Shown here one piece after another: positions 1 through 10,900 of a stretch of 64,000 nucleotides of DNA; the first letter of the stretch is position 1; every line of letters begins with the position of its first letter. The stretch is taken from NCBI GenBank assembly GCA_028641055.1, contig CM054059.1, forward strand, positions 113,989,392 to 114,053,391, given 5' to 3'. The notes under the pieces were generated by a model that saw nothing but the letters and a program-made list of their open reading frames with translations, made no database searches and was not told the origin of the DNA. Origin of the DNA: Alopecurus myosuroides. Taxonomy: Eukaryota; Streptophyta; Magnoliopsida; Poales; Poaceae. The position numbers were made by a program, and so were the translations under genes.

Positions 1-59
1 TCCAATGTGTTCACACAGTTTGCTTCATCTACCCAAATAAATTCACGTCTAATCGTGTC

Positions 60-68
60 TTTAAATAG
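60..68 (+). promoter_or_regulatory. TATA-like box upstream of small gene
   Basis: TTTAAATAG lies about 75 bases before the ATG at 141. It is followed by a CT-rich leader (TCTCATCCCTCTCC), which is typical of grass 5' UTRs. The spacing suits a core promoter for the gene that follows. This is a motif call only. Confidence 0.35.
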
Positions 69-140
69 TCCTTTTCACTCGTCCTCCATATTCTCATCCC
101 TCTCCAGCCCTTTGCCTCTCTCTCCCTTCAAGCCCTAACA

Positions 141-572
141 ATGTCTTCCTACTCACTCCCTTCAAGCCCGGAGTCGGTCTCCGACGAGGACAACCACCCC
201 AAGGCTCGGCCTTGGTACGAGGCCGAGTGGCCCGAGGCGGAGTTGGACGTCCTGCCCATCGTGCTTCCCGTCGACGACTCTCCCAAACGGGAGCGATCGC
301 CGACGCCGCCCTTCGTCCACCGCCCCGTCCCTTCCACCACCACCAAGACGTCGGACATCTCCCCCAAGACGAACCGCCGCCTCAAGAGACTGGAGCGGCT
401 GGAGGCGAAGGAGTTGAAGGCGCAGGAGAAGGAGGCGAAGGAGGAGGCGAAGGCTTTCCGGGCCAGCATCAAGCGGTCCCGTGAGAGGCAGGAGGAGAGG
501 GTGCGGGCGGAGAACCGCCACGCCCGGATCAACCAGGAGATGGAGATCCGGGCGGCGGAGTGGAGGAAGTAG
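141..572 (+). CDS. Small charged coiled-coil protein, unknown function
   Basis: A single open frame of 143 codons, with ATG in good plant context (ACAATGTC) after a TATA-like box and a CT-rich leader. The N-terminal 30 residues are Ser/Pro/Asp/Glu-rich (SSPESVSDED). They are followed by a Trp-containing acidic patch (WYEAEWPEAELDVLP) and a basic Ser/Pro hinge (KRERSPTPP). Residues about 75-143 are a continuous Lys/Glu/Arg/Ala helix (LKRLERLEAKELKAQEKEAKE) that should form a coiled coil. There is no signal peptide, membrane segment or recognised domain. GC content is high, as in many grass first exons. It could be a complete intronless gene or a gene carried by a transposon. I do not recognise the family, and antisense frames over the same DNA are composition shadows. 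Function is not assignable. Confidence 0.6.
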   Translation: MSSYSLPSSPESVSDEDNHPKARPWYEAEWPEAELDVLPIVLPVDDSPKRERSPTPPFVHRPVPSTTTKTSDISPKTNRRLKRLERLEAKELKAQEKEAKEEAKAFRASIKRSRERQEERVRAENRHARINQEMEIRAAEWRK

Positions 573-1048
573 GGCGGCGCCGGAGGGCGAGAAGGGCTCC
601 CGCATGCATGCAGAGCGGGAGCAGTTAGGGCTAGCCCTTTTTTTTTAGTTAAATGTAATGTTTATCGGGCCCCACTGAATATATGTAAAGTGGGGCCAGT
701 TATCCTTTCTAAGTATGTTTAATTATATATAAGCCCTATATATAAAGTTATGTTCTTATATTTGTCCAAATGTACCCACTGTTTAGAAGTTTTATCCTTT
801 CTAATCATCGCTTTAAAATCTGCACATTGTAAACAAAATTTATATATAAGAGATGTGCTGCATTATGTTTTCTAAGATAACATAAAAATTTGAGTTGAGC
901 ACAATATATATTTTATATTATTAATACGAATAATTTGATGGTTTAATAAATGGATAATGCGTAGTCTGCATGTAGTGATTAATAAATATAAATGGATAAT
1001 GTCTACATGTTGACATTGGGCCTCATGTGACATTGGGCCGCAAGGAAC
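573..1048. other. 3' flank, AT-rich, no gene seen
   Basis: The stretch begins with the GC-rich 3' end of the small gene, has a poly-T run near 639, and becomes AT-rich (ATATATAAGCCCTATATATAAAG). No domain-bearing frame or clear transposon end was found. Confidence 0.5.
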
Positions 1049-1050
1049 GG

Positions 1051-1149
1051 TCAACAGGTGGGGTCCACATGCAGCGCCAACCGTCAACAGCTGGGGCACA
1101 CAAACCGCGCCAACGCTCAACAGCTGGGGCCCACAGGCCGCGCCAACGG
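1051..1149. repeat. 33-bp tandem repeat, three copies
   Basis: The core TCAACAGCTGGGGCCCACA...CGCGCCAACG recurs at 1051, 1084 and 1117, an exact 33-base step with a few substitutions. The step is a multiple of three, so it gives a repeating 11-residue pattern in one reverse-strand frame. I read that as a by-product rather than a gene. CAGCTG and GGGCCCAC motifs repeat with it. Confidence 0.8.
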
Positions 1150-1320
1150 TTCTATGATGGGTCCCACAGGTCAGGATCTTAACGGGGGGGCGAAAGTAAC
1201 GGTGGGAGCAGCGAAATGAGTCCTTGCGCACTGACTAGGGGCAAAACTGAGGTCGATTCGGCGCTAGGGGTAAAACTGAGGTCGTGGTGCCAACTGAGGG
1301 CACCTTGTTAATTATCCCTT
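1150..1320. other. GC-rich spacer before the 518-bp array
   Basis: Contains a short repeated phrase (AGGGGCAAAACTGAGGTCG and AGGGGTAAAACTGAGGTCG, 1228-1284). No gene was seen. Confidence 0.4.
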
Positions 1321-3926
1321 TCGATTTTGGGCATGGGAAACAACAAGTTGGCCAAGGAAATTCCCGTTTTCGGCCGTTCCTTCCGCTTTCGAAGGCAATA
1401 TAAAACCAGATCACGCATCGCCCACTCATGGGCAAGGGTAACAAGGTGCAGTGTTGCATGTGGAGTGAGTTGCTTGGAGTGGGTTGTAAGGATGCCCCAG
1501 GTGTGGAGGCTGGCATGCAAGAGCGAGAAGCGGCGAGAATCGTCCGAGTTAACGTCCGGTGCTTCGACGCCACCCAGCGCAACGGCGGCACCATACAAGT
1601 CCTGCAATGGGGTTCAAGCATTTTGTGTGGGCCCACATTGCCAAGTGTGGCTTACATTCTCATCTCTGCTGTATTCCAGGCATCGTAGGTGGAAGGGAAC
1701 AATGTTCTGGACCGAAAGTCCCCGGAAACGGCTACGACATAAGATTGGTAGGCAACTTGAGAATGGAAGCGGCTTTTTGAGATCCCACACGTGCAATGTT
1801 GCTGAAATGAAGCGAGGTTCTTGGAATGCATCATGATTTCGACTTTGGGCATGGGAAACAACAAGTTGGCCAAGGAAATCCCCGTTTTCGGCCGTTCCTT
1901 CCGCTTTCGAAGGCAATATAAAACCAGATCACGCATCGCCCACTCATGGGCAGGGGTAACAAGGTGCAGTGTTGCATGTGGAGTGAGTTGCTTGGAGTGG
2001 GTTGTAAGGATGCCCCAGGTGTCGAGGCTGGCATGCAAGAGCGAGAAGCGGCGAGAATCGTCCGGTTAACGTCCGGTGCTTCGACGCCACCCAGCGCAAC
2101 GGAGGCACCATACAAGTCCTGCAATGGGGTTCAAGCATTTTGTGTGGGCCCACATTGCCAAGTGTGGCTTACATTCTCATCTCTGCTGTTTTCCAGGCAT
2201 CCTAGGTGGAAGGGAACACTGTTCTGGACCGAAAGTGCCCGGAAACGGCTACGACATAAGATTGGTAGGCAACTTGAGAATGGAAGCGGCTTTTTGAGAT
2301 CCCACACGTGCAATGTTGCTGAAATGAAGCGAGGTTCTTGGAATGCATCATGATTTCGACTTTGGGCATGGGAAACAACAAGTTGGCCAAGGAAATCCCC
2401 GTTTTCGGCCGTTCCTTCCGCTTTCGAAGGCAATATAAAACCAGATCACGCATCGCCCACTCATGGGCAGGGGTAACAAGGTGCAGTGTTGCATGTGGAG
2501 TGAGTTGCTTGGAGTGGGTTGTAAGGATGCCCCAGGTGTCGAGGCTGGCATGCAAGAGCGAGAAGCGGCGAGAATCGTCCCGGTTAACGTCCGGTGCTTC
2601 GACGCCACCCAGCGCAACGGCGGCACCATACAAGTCCTGCAATGGGGTTCAAGCATTTTGTGTGGGCCCACATTGCCAAGTGTGGCTTACATTCTCATCT
2701 CTGCTGTTTTCCAGGCATCCTAGGTGGAAGGGAACACTGTTCTGGACCGAAAGTGCCCGGAAACGGCTACGACATAAGATTGGTAGGCAACTTGAGAATG
2801 GAAGCGGCTTTTTGAGATCCCACACGTGCAATGTTGCTGAAATGAAGCGAGGTTCTTGGAATGCATCATGATTTCGACTTTGGGCATGGGAAACAACAAG
2901 TTGGCCAAGGAAATCCCCGTTTTCGGCCGTTCCTTCCGCTTTCGAAGGCAATATAAAACCAGATCACGCATCGCCCACTCATGGGCAGGGGTAACAAGGT
3001 GCAGTGTTGCATGTGGAGTGAGTTGCTTGGAGTGGGTTGTAAGGATGCCCCAGGTGTCGAGGCTGGCATGCAAGAGCGAGAAGCGGCGAGAATCGTCCCG
3101 GTTAACGTCCGGTGCTTCGACGCCACCCAGCGCAACGGAGGCACCATACAAGTCCTGCAATGGGGTTCAAGCATTTTGTGTGGGCCCACATTGCCAAGTG
3201 TGGCTTATATTCTCATCTCTGCTGTTTTCCAGGCATCCTAGGTGGAAGGGAACACTGTTCTGGACCGAAAGTGCCCGGAAACGGCTACGACATAAGATTG
3301 GTAGGCAACTTGAGAATGGAAGCGGATTTTTGAGATCCCACACGTGCAATGTTGCTGAAATGAAGCGAGGTTCTTGGAATGCATCATGATTTCGATTTTG
3401 GGCATGGGAAACAACAAGTTGGCCAAGGAAATCCCCGTTTTCGGCCGTTCCTTCCGCTTTCGAAGGCAATATAAACCAGATCACGCATCGCCCACTCATA
3501 GGCAGGGGTAACAAGGTGCAGTGTTGCATGTGGAGTGAGTTGCTTGGAGTGGGTTGTAAGGATGCCCCAGGTGTCGAGGCTGGCATGCAAGAGCGAGAAG
3601 CGGCGAGAATCGTCCCGGTTAACGTCCGGTGCATCGACGCCACCCAGCGCAACGGCGGCACCATACAAGTCCTGCAATGGGGTTCAAGCATTTTGTGTGG
3701 GCCCACATTGCTAGGTGTGGCTTACATTCTCATCTCTGCTGTTTTCCAGGCATCCTAGGTGGAAGGGAACACTGTTCTGGACCGAAAGTGCCCGAAAACG
3801 GCTACGACATAAGATTGGTAGGCAACTTGAGAATGAAAGCGGCTTTTTGAGATCCCACACGTGCAATGTTGCTGAAATGAAGCGAGGTTCTTGGAATGCA
3901 TCATGATTTCGACTTTGGGCATGGGT
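1321..3926. repeat. 518-bp tandem array, five full units
   Basis: The landmark GGGCATGGGAAACAACAAG has its ATG at 1333, 1851, 2368, 2886 and 3404. The phrase GGGCATGGG returns once more at 3921 before the sequence diverges. Unit lengths are therefore 518, 517, 518, 518 and 517 bases. Units differ from each other by only a few bases; the first is the most distinct (for example CCGAGTTAACG against CCCGGTTAACG). Each unit has CAATATAAAACC (TATA-like), GGGCCCACA and a G-box core in CACACGTGC. Long open frames exist on both strands in each unit, but they change frame at every unit because 518 is not a multiple of three. I do not treat them as genes. The array is GC-balanced, unlike the AT-rich flanks. 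Confidence 0.92.
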
Positions 3927-4289
3927 TGGAAGCGGCGCGGTTATTACAAGCGGGCAATGCGGCTGTTTACCAAAATAATTGGGAATGGAATACTTTTGTA
4001 CCAACATTTCTAAAATTGAACACACCATTGGTCTGACAGCCATTAATTACAAAAAAAAAGTGCAAAACTTGTCTGGCTGCTCCATGGCGTGGAGTAGGAC
4101 GAAGATCGTCAGTGGAGAAACAAAGGAGAAAGCAGGGGAGGGGAGGGGAGACGCTCGGTGGCACTTCAGATAGGAACCATAAAAATGGCAACTGCCCCGC
4201 GGAAATGTACCCACCATTTGTGGTAACAGACTTACAGGTGGGCCCAAGTATCATCTTCCTCTCGTATTGTCACGTCAAGTTCGCACTGC
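3927..4289. other. Spacer and likely promoter of the B3 gene
   Basis: The sequence leaves the tandem array at about 3927 and contains a poly-A run at 4050-4058. It runs into GGGGAGGGGAGGGGAGACG and a GC-richer segment before the presumed 5' UTR. No coding gene is seen. Confidence 0.35.
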
Positions 4290-5336
4290 TCCTCTTTGTG
4301 TACCTACAGTTATTTGCTCCGAGAACACCCTTATTACGCAGTTCACCGACACCGTCGCCGCCGCCGCCGCCATCCATCTCTCGACCTCGCCGCCCCTCGA
4401 TCAGCATCCCTCTCTAGGCCGCCGCATTCTCGCGACCGCCGTCGTCGCCAGTCTCTTCATCGCGCTGTAGATTGACCCACAGCGCGTCGATTCACCACTG
4501 ATCCATCGCGGGCGACACTCAGGTTAGAACTTCACCTCTTGTGGATGCATTGCAGAACGATTTAAGTTCAAACACTCATTTTCTATAAGGTAACTAGTGT
4601 CCTACTTGTCTAGACAGGAAAGAAATGTGAAATCTTGTGCTACATATAGATGGTAGCACGTATTTATGTTCGATGTCATTCATGATTGATTTGTCTTTTA
4701 CACGTTTATGACTAAAGTAAATGGTACTTACATGCATCTGATTGAGATGTTGCACTATACCTTCATGTTAATTTTGATAGTTCCAGGTGCCCAATTGATG
4801 TTCGTAGCTGTTGTTGTGTGTGTGTCTTTTTCTAGGTAGGTAATTAGTGATGTTGAAAGTAAGACCTCTGGTACTCACACTGGCATATCTAGGACCAGTA
4901 CCTACTTTTAGTAATTTCCCTTTTTATTATTCACAAGTACAGTTGACTTTACCCCTTTTTAGGTTCACTAGCTATTTTTAGTAATTTCCATTTTTAATCT
5001 TCAACATGACAATAGATGTGAGCCATTTTTTAGGACCAGTAGCTATTTCAATTAATTTGCTAAAGCAGTACAATTGATTGTCATCACACCATTTCCTTGA
5101 CATACTAGTAGATTTTCTTTTCTGAAGTTCCGTACTTTCATGAAATTCTTGAATGCATGTCAAATTTAAATTGCACCTGTGTATGAATGTCTCTGAACCA
5201 TGATGCTGCTAGACTGCATTTAGTCCTAAATTTGTAGTGAACCTTCATGTTTCTTAACCTCTGCTGTTTTGGCACGTCTGCTAAATGTAACTGAAGTCAT
5301 ACTTTTTAGTACGATCTACATGCGGGTTTGCATACG
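4290..5336 (+). promoter_or_regulatory. Probable 5' UTR exon and leader intron of the B3 gene
   Basis: A CCG-repeat-rich, non-coding GC stretch (CCGTCGCCGCCGCCGCCGCC, about 4350-4370) ends at CACTCAG|GTTAGA (donor 4523). It is followed by a T-rich intron to TTTTTAG (acceptor 5308-5309) and a short leader up to the ATG at 5337. A GC-rich UTR exon followed by a long leader intron is common in grass genes. The transcription start is not defined. Confidence 0.5.
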
Positions 5337-6527
5337 ATGGACTACGAGTTCCTCGCTTACGTAGATGATGCTTCATCGGACAAACAGGTATTGTACTCAT
5401 TTTACTTGTCATTTTAGTCAGATAGGTGGAATGATGTTCATGGTTTGCTCTATCCTCTGCTGCAGTCACTGCCTAAGAAGTTCGCAGAGTTGCTAGGGGA
5501 CCGTAAACCCCGTGCACTGAAGCTGCTTGAGGTCGGCCATCGGCGTAGCACCACGTGGGACGTTGATGTGTGGTTCGACAGCACTGGCCGCATGTTCCTC
5601 AAGCGCGGCTGGGAGTGTTTCGCCCGGACCTACAAACTGCAAAGAGGCTTTATTTTGATCTGCAATTACGACGGCCGCAATGTCATCACAGTAAAGATGT
5701 TCGACCTAAGCAGTTGCCGCTTGCAATACAACGCGGCATTCAGTACGTGGACTGTATCACCAAAATGTTAATTCCCGATTATATATGTAGCCGGAATTTG
5801 ATTTGCATTTCTATTATATGATGAACAGAGGGATCTGTTAAGATGGAGTTGGCAGACTTTGAGTTCTACTCCCTCGTAGTAGACGCTACATCGGACAAAC
5901 TGGTACGCTTCATCGACCCACACCACCACTTCAGTTATTTAGTCTGACATAGTGTCTGAGCTATGATCCTGTAGCTAGTTAAATTTGTGAATCAAATTAA
6001 GGTCTAGTAGATGGGTTGTAGTAGCTCAATTGCTCTACGTGAATATGTTCACTCGATATGGTACATTTCAGCTCCCACTGAAAGTTCATCTTTTTGAATT
6101 AATGTGGCAAACACCCTCATTGCTCAACTAAGATTTAGTATAACTGATTACTAGGTACTACTTGTTTACATTTTTATAGTACACATCCATCATCAAACAG
6201 TAAACTTATTTCTAGTAAGCACTTTTTTCTATCTATTTAACTTTCATATTGCTGCAGGTGCTGCCTAAGAAGTTTGTGGAGTTGCTGAAGGGCCGTGAAC
6301 CACGTGAACTTAAGCTGCGTGAGGCGGACGGTCCGAGTAGCAAGAACTGGGACATGGATGTGCTTTTCGATGAAGCTGGCCGCATTTTCCTCGGGCACGG
6401 CTGGGACCAGTTCGCCCAATATTACTTCCTGCAGCGCGGCATGTTCCTCCTCTTCAGTTACGACGGCGACGCCTTGCTCACCGTCAAGGTGTTCAAGTTC
6501 GACATGTGCCGCTACTACAAGCAATGA
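5337..6527 (+). CDS. REM-type tandem B3-domain protein (two readable domains)
   Basis: Coding exons join in phase as 5337-5387, 5466-5742, 5829-5902 and 6258-6527, all with GT-AG borders. The product is a plant B3 family protein, a class of nuclear DNA-binding proteins. Each module has a short lead peptide on its own small exon (EFLAYVDDASSDK; EFYSLVVDATSDK) and then a B3 domain opening with LPKKF. Both domains carry the conserved core W-D-V/M-D-V...GR-F-L..GW..FA. and end with VKMFD or VKVFK. Duplicated exon pairs imply an internal tandem duplication of the module. The frame closes at TGA 6525-6527, directly at the domain edge (CRYYKQ). An acidic linker and a third B3 domain follow in another frame (6667-7293). 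The annotated gene may therefore be truncated, or one splice event may be missing. Family call is confident; target and role are unknown. Confidence 0.75.
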
Positions 6528-6771
6528 AACTGACCCAGATCCCAGGACTGATGAGGAGTCCACGGATGAGGAGTCCACGGATCAGCAGTCCATGGATGAG
6601 GATGACCCATTCGACTACAAGCAATGAAACTGAACCAGATCCCAGGACTGATGAGGAGTCCATGACGCTACTACAAGCAATGAAACTGACCCAGATCCCA
6701 GGACTGATGAGGAGTCCACGGATGAGGAGTCCACGGATCAGCAGTCCATGGATGAGGATGACCCATTCGAC
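6511..6771 (+). repeat. 156-bp local duplication of the acidic linker
   Basis: The 105-base segment starting GCTACTACAAGCAATGAAAC occurs at 6511-6615 and again at 6667-6771. Between them lies a partial third copy (6616-6662) of the same start. The segment encodes a Glu/Asp/Ser/Thr-rich linker with the repeat DEESTDEESTD. The outer step (156) keeps frame, but the inner partial copy is offset by 100 and breaks it. Confidence 0.88.
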
Positions 6772-7293
6772 TCTTCCATCATCTTCTCCCAGAGAGCTGA
6801 TCTTGATGACGATGAGAAGGACCACGTTCGTGAGCTTCTACCCACAATAGATGAGTACATTGGAGTGTCATACGTGACTCGTTTGACGTGGACAAATGTG
6901 GCCAGATATGAGATGGTACGTAAGGTGCCAATGCTATTTATGTTTTTCAACACAATTGATGCTTACAACGTGTGCTTTACTATGACCTACTTCTTTTTGT
7001 ATGTCATCCACACGCTCGAAATCCAGAAACTACCTCAGTCCATAGCGGACAGTGCTGGCATTCCGTCTTCAGGCCATGTTGGGCTATGCCTCGGATCATC
7101 AGAGGCGTTCACCACCGTTCCATACAACACGGACAGGGATGGCCGCATTATGTTTGGCAGGAATGCATGGCGGGAATTCCTTGAAGGCAAGCATTTATAT
7201 GAAAAGCAAGCTATTCTCATTACACTTAGGAGCACCCGTAACCGCCACTTGGACGTGAAGATCGTGATGCGGGCGGTGTCGCCTTGGTTGTAG
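6667..7293 (+). pseudogene. Stranded third B3 domain with acidic linker
   Basis: The frame of the acidic linker copy 2 continues through DDPFDSSIIF and a helical segment. It reaches a GT-AG intron at 6916-7026 (111 bases, phase 0 and itself open), then a third B3-like domain (LPQSIADSAG ... GRIMFGRNAWREFLEG ... LDVKIVM), stopping at TAG 7291-7293. GR.F...W..F. and the terminal D-V-K-I-V strand are seen. Relative to the second B3 domain this frame is +1, and no ATG suits it except Met codons inside the linker (for example 6748). It is either the C-terminal part of one three-domain gene joined by unseen splicing, or an orphaned remnant caused by the linker duplication. The intact reading of the domain suggests recent loss. 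Confidence 0.6.
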
Positions 7294-7957
7294 TACGTAG
7301 TCTGCCAACTTGGACATTCTCATCGGATCATGAACGTATGGATGTATGTAATTATCGTACTGCCATCAGCGATGTGCTTCAGTGGTTTGATCACCCAAAC
7401 CTTCATCTGCAGTGAAGATTACTTGTCCTGTTTATATTTTCAGTGGCAATTTCAAGTTTGCAGAAATAAACAAGGCGGCGGCAGCTAATAAGTTGCATGA
7501 AATAATTGTTCAGTGACATTACATGACTCATGCGAGACTTCCACATGTTTTCAATCCTACGTTGTAAGCGCTAGGGAATAAATCCGATTAGTTTTCCCTC
7601 GATAGTTAAGAACCTGACGCCTTGAAACTCAATGCAAAATATGCCTTCTAGGCAGCCTGCGATTGCATGCATTGTTTAACTGCTCTATTAGCGCCTATAT
7701 TGTCGACAAGGCGTTGTAGTTGCTCGAATACGATGTCCCACCAAAAAAAATTTAAATCCTCCCGCTAAAACGCCAAGTGTAGCGAAATTTTGTGTTCCCA
7801 CCAAAAAATAAAAGCAGTCACTTGAAATTTCCCGCTAAAGTGTATGTAGAAGTGCACGATGCCCCTCCTGTTTCGCCATAGCATAATCTACGGGCCACCT
7901 CTTTCGCCATTGCAGATTAGATCTCATCTCGCCCTCATCACGTTCAGAGCTCTACAC
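7294..7957. other. Intergenic, possible promoter of the Transposase_24 gene
   Basis: Holds the 3' flank of the B3 gene (AATAAA at about 7466). It also has two diverged copies of a short block, CCCACCAAAAAA...CCCGCTAAA, starting near 7737 and 7797. The second contains TTTCCCGC (7828-7835), which matches the E2F consensus. CACTA-type terminal sequence is not found here. A CT-rich leader precedes the ATG at 7958. Confidence 0.4.
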
Positions 7958-10900
7958 ATGTCGATGTCGCGATCGGACTCCATGGAACGCGAATCCTCTC
8001 AGGTTTTCCTGTCTAATCTGCTTCTCGTCCATCTCCGTGATCTCGCCGTCTCTTATATGGTCTCGATATTGGTTGTTATTCTCTGTTCTTCCTCTGGTTG
8101 AAGCGTTAATCCGTGTATGAACACCTAGTCGATCATATGTGTATCTGGTTTTCTATGTGAATAATGCCATGTAACTATTTTTTTATTTCAGATCTGCTAA
8201 CTCACTGATTATTTGGGTTCTCATTTTTTCCTTCTATCTAATTGTAGACGACCGAACCCATTTGGAAAGTTAGACTTTTCTATGAGGACGGTGATAAAAA
8301 CAAAAAAGTTGTGGAAGCAGCCATGGAACCGGAGGAAATCTGCTATATGGAATTCATCAATTTGATTGAAAACGTTGGCTTCAGTGGCGCGCGTGATTAC
8401 CTGTACTGCAGGCTAAATAATGGCCCTGGCAAAGGAAAACTTGTTCCAATAGACCATGGTAGTGATTTGGAGCAATTGAAACGCAGACACTCTAATGATA
8501 AGAAGATCTCCCTGTGTGTGTTTAGGGAGAAGGCCACGGCGGTTGATATTGCAACAATAGAGTCTCTGCTTGATGATGCAACTGGATCCACCAGAAAAAA
8601 GCGACAGATCACTATCACAGGTTATACTTTCATGCCAAATCTCCAACTCGCAACTCCTTCAATACAGACTTTAATAAATATTTTCCCCGGTAACTATTTT
8701 ATGCATTCCTTACCTAATCCACAATTTTGATAAACATGCAGTTAGGGATGCAACCGAAGAGGAACAAGCTTCAAACGAAGAAGAAGATACAGATTACTCC
8801 TTTGGGAATGGTACACAAGTTCATTAATTCTTAATCAGCTTTCTCTGAATTATGCACAATGCTAATGCTTTGTCCATTTATTGTTAACATTTTCAGTAAT
8901 AAAGAAAGGATCTGTCTGCATGACAAGGGTTGAAAGTATACTACAATATAAAAAAAAGTCAGGGAAAACGTAGACGTGGTAATTTATTTTTGACATTTAA
9001 GCTCTGTCTAATATTTGTTTTAATGGATAAAATCTACGATTGCTGATTCAGTACAAATGTTAACCCTGAAACAGGAACTGACCCTAACACTGATGTGTCT
9101 GAAACTGACATGTGTTCCGTTGATGATTGGCCTTCCCATGCACGCTGCTATCGCCCGAAGCTACAACTACAAGAAGGTACTAGCTATTTTTTTTACCGCT
9201 GTGTCCTAATTTCTTTCAATCAACTACAAAATAAATTGTTTCTTTGTGTGTGTTTTGGGATGTAGGTGATGACATACCGAAGAAGAAAGGGCGAGGTGTA
9301 GTGAAAGGTTTGAAAGCCAATAAGAAGCGTCATGCCAATGGAGCTGCAAAGCTAGGTGTTGATTTCTCTGGAACATTGGGTGGTCCAGTAGGAATGAACA
9401 ACCGTTCATTCAAGGATGACGTGGTAATCACAATGAAAAGAAGGTTACCAATTATTGGAGTGAGGAGGTGGTCAGACATTCACCCTAACATCCATCGCAT
9501 GATCGTCACAGATATGTTGGTGAGTACAACCTTTCTCACATGTGTTGTCTGCTTTTTTCGTCCATAATTAATGTACTACTACTAAACTAAGTCTATCTGT
9601 TTGTTCTACGCATTACAGGACAGATACGATATGCCAGATACAGACGAAACACACGGAAAAATTCTTAAAATTGCAAAAGAACGCTACAGAGGCTGGCGAG
9701 GAAACCTAAGCAGCACTTACAAGGCATACAAAACAGATGATGCCAGAAGGGCAGTTGTCCCAGAAGATTTACAAAAAGAAGAGTGGGAATGGTTGATCGA
9801 GTACTTTGGCACCGATCCGAAATTCCTGGTTATTTCTATACTACCTGTTTGTGAATTTTGTACTATCATCAAATGGCTTGTCTGACAAGTTTTTTTTTAT
9901 AAATGAATGAGCAGGAACTGAGCCAAAAGAACAAGGAAAACCGTACGCAGATGAAGACAAAACACAGAGTAGGATCAAAATCCTACTCTCAACTCAGTTT
10001 TGAGAATGTATGGGCCTACTCACTATGCATGCGTCGGTGGTCACTTTGCTTTAATTTTTATAGTATCTAATTGTTGCACTACTTGCAGAGGGATTCGGAA
10101 ACTAGAGAAGAGCCAGACTGTGTTGCTCTCTGGAGACTGACCCACACAAAGAATGAAACATGGACTACAGAAGAGTCCAAGGATGTTTACGTGAGTTAAC
10201 TGACTTAGAAGCTACTCTAAACATATTTACTGTTCTCCATCTTGGATGTTTCTTCATCTGATTTGAGATTTTTTTTCGTAATCAGGAAACAGCATGTAAA
10301 GAGATTGAAAACAGATTAAAGGAAACTGGTGTTCCATTGTCAGCTGAACAAAGAATCAATATTTTCCAGAAAGCATATAAATCTACCGTTCAATGCAAGT
10401 CATCGCAGCCTCGTGGGTTCGGATACATGGCCCAGGTGCAAACTAGTTCTCGGCGGTCTAAGTTGCTGTTAGAGGAGCAAGCTCGGGCTACGGCAGAGAC
10501 CCAAAAAGTTAACTCCCAGCTCACCACGAAGGTCACTACTTTAGAACAGAAGTTACTAGATGAACGTGCAAGCATGGAAGAGAAGATTAATGTAGAGCGG
10601 GCTGAGAGAGAAAATCCTGAGAACAGATTAATGGAAGAGCTTGCTCAAAGGGAACAACTGATGGAGTCGGAGAGAAACTCAAGAAAAGAATTTGAAAATA
10701 AGTTGGTTGCACAGTTTAACTCACGGTTCCAGGCAGAGTTTGACGAGCTCTCCGCACAGATGGAAAAGCAGAAGACGACTACACCTCAGGTGATGATAGT
10801 CATACAATTGCAAACTAGTAAGATTTAGTTGTTTACTTACGTTGCTAACAGTGCACTTTGTTTTTGCAGACGTCTAAGAAGTTGAACCAGCAACCATCAC

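Noticed and set aside
872..1231. Reverse-strand frame with an 11-residue peptide repeat
   Set aside because: It is only the 33-bp repeat read in frame. There is no other coding evidence.
1327..3906. Many long open frames on both strands in the 518-bp array (up to 179 codons)
   Set aside because: They repeat with each unit, change frame at unit borders, lack any recognised domain and occur on both strands. They come from the low stop density of the unit.
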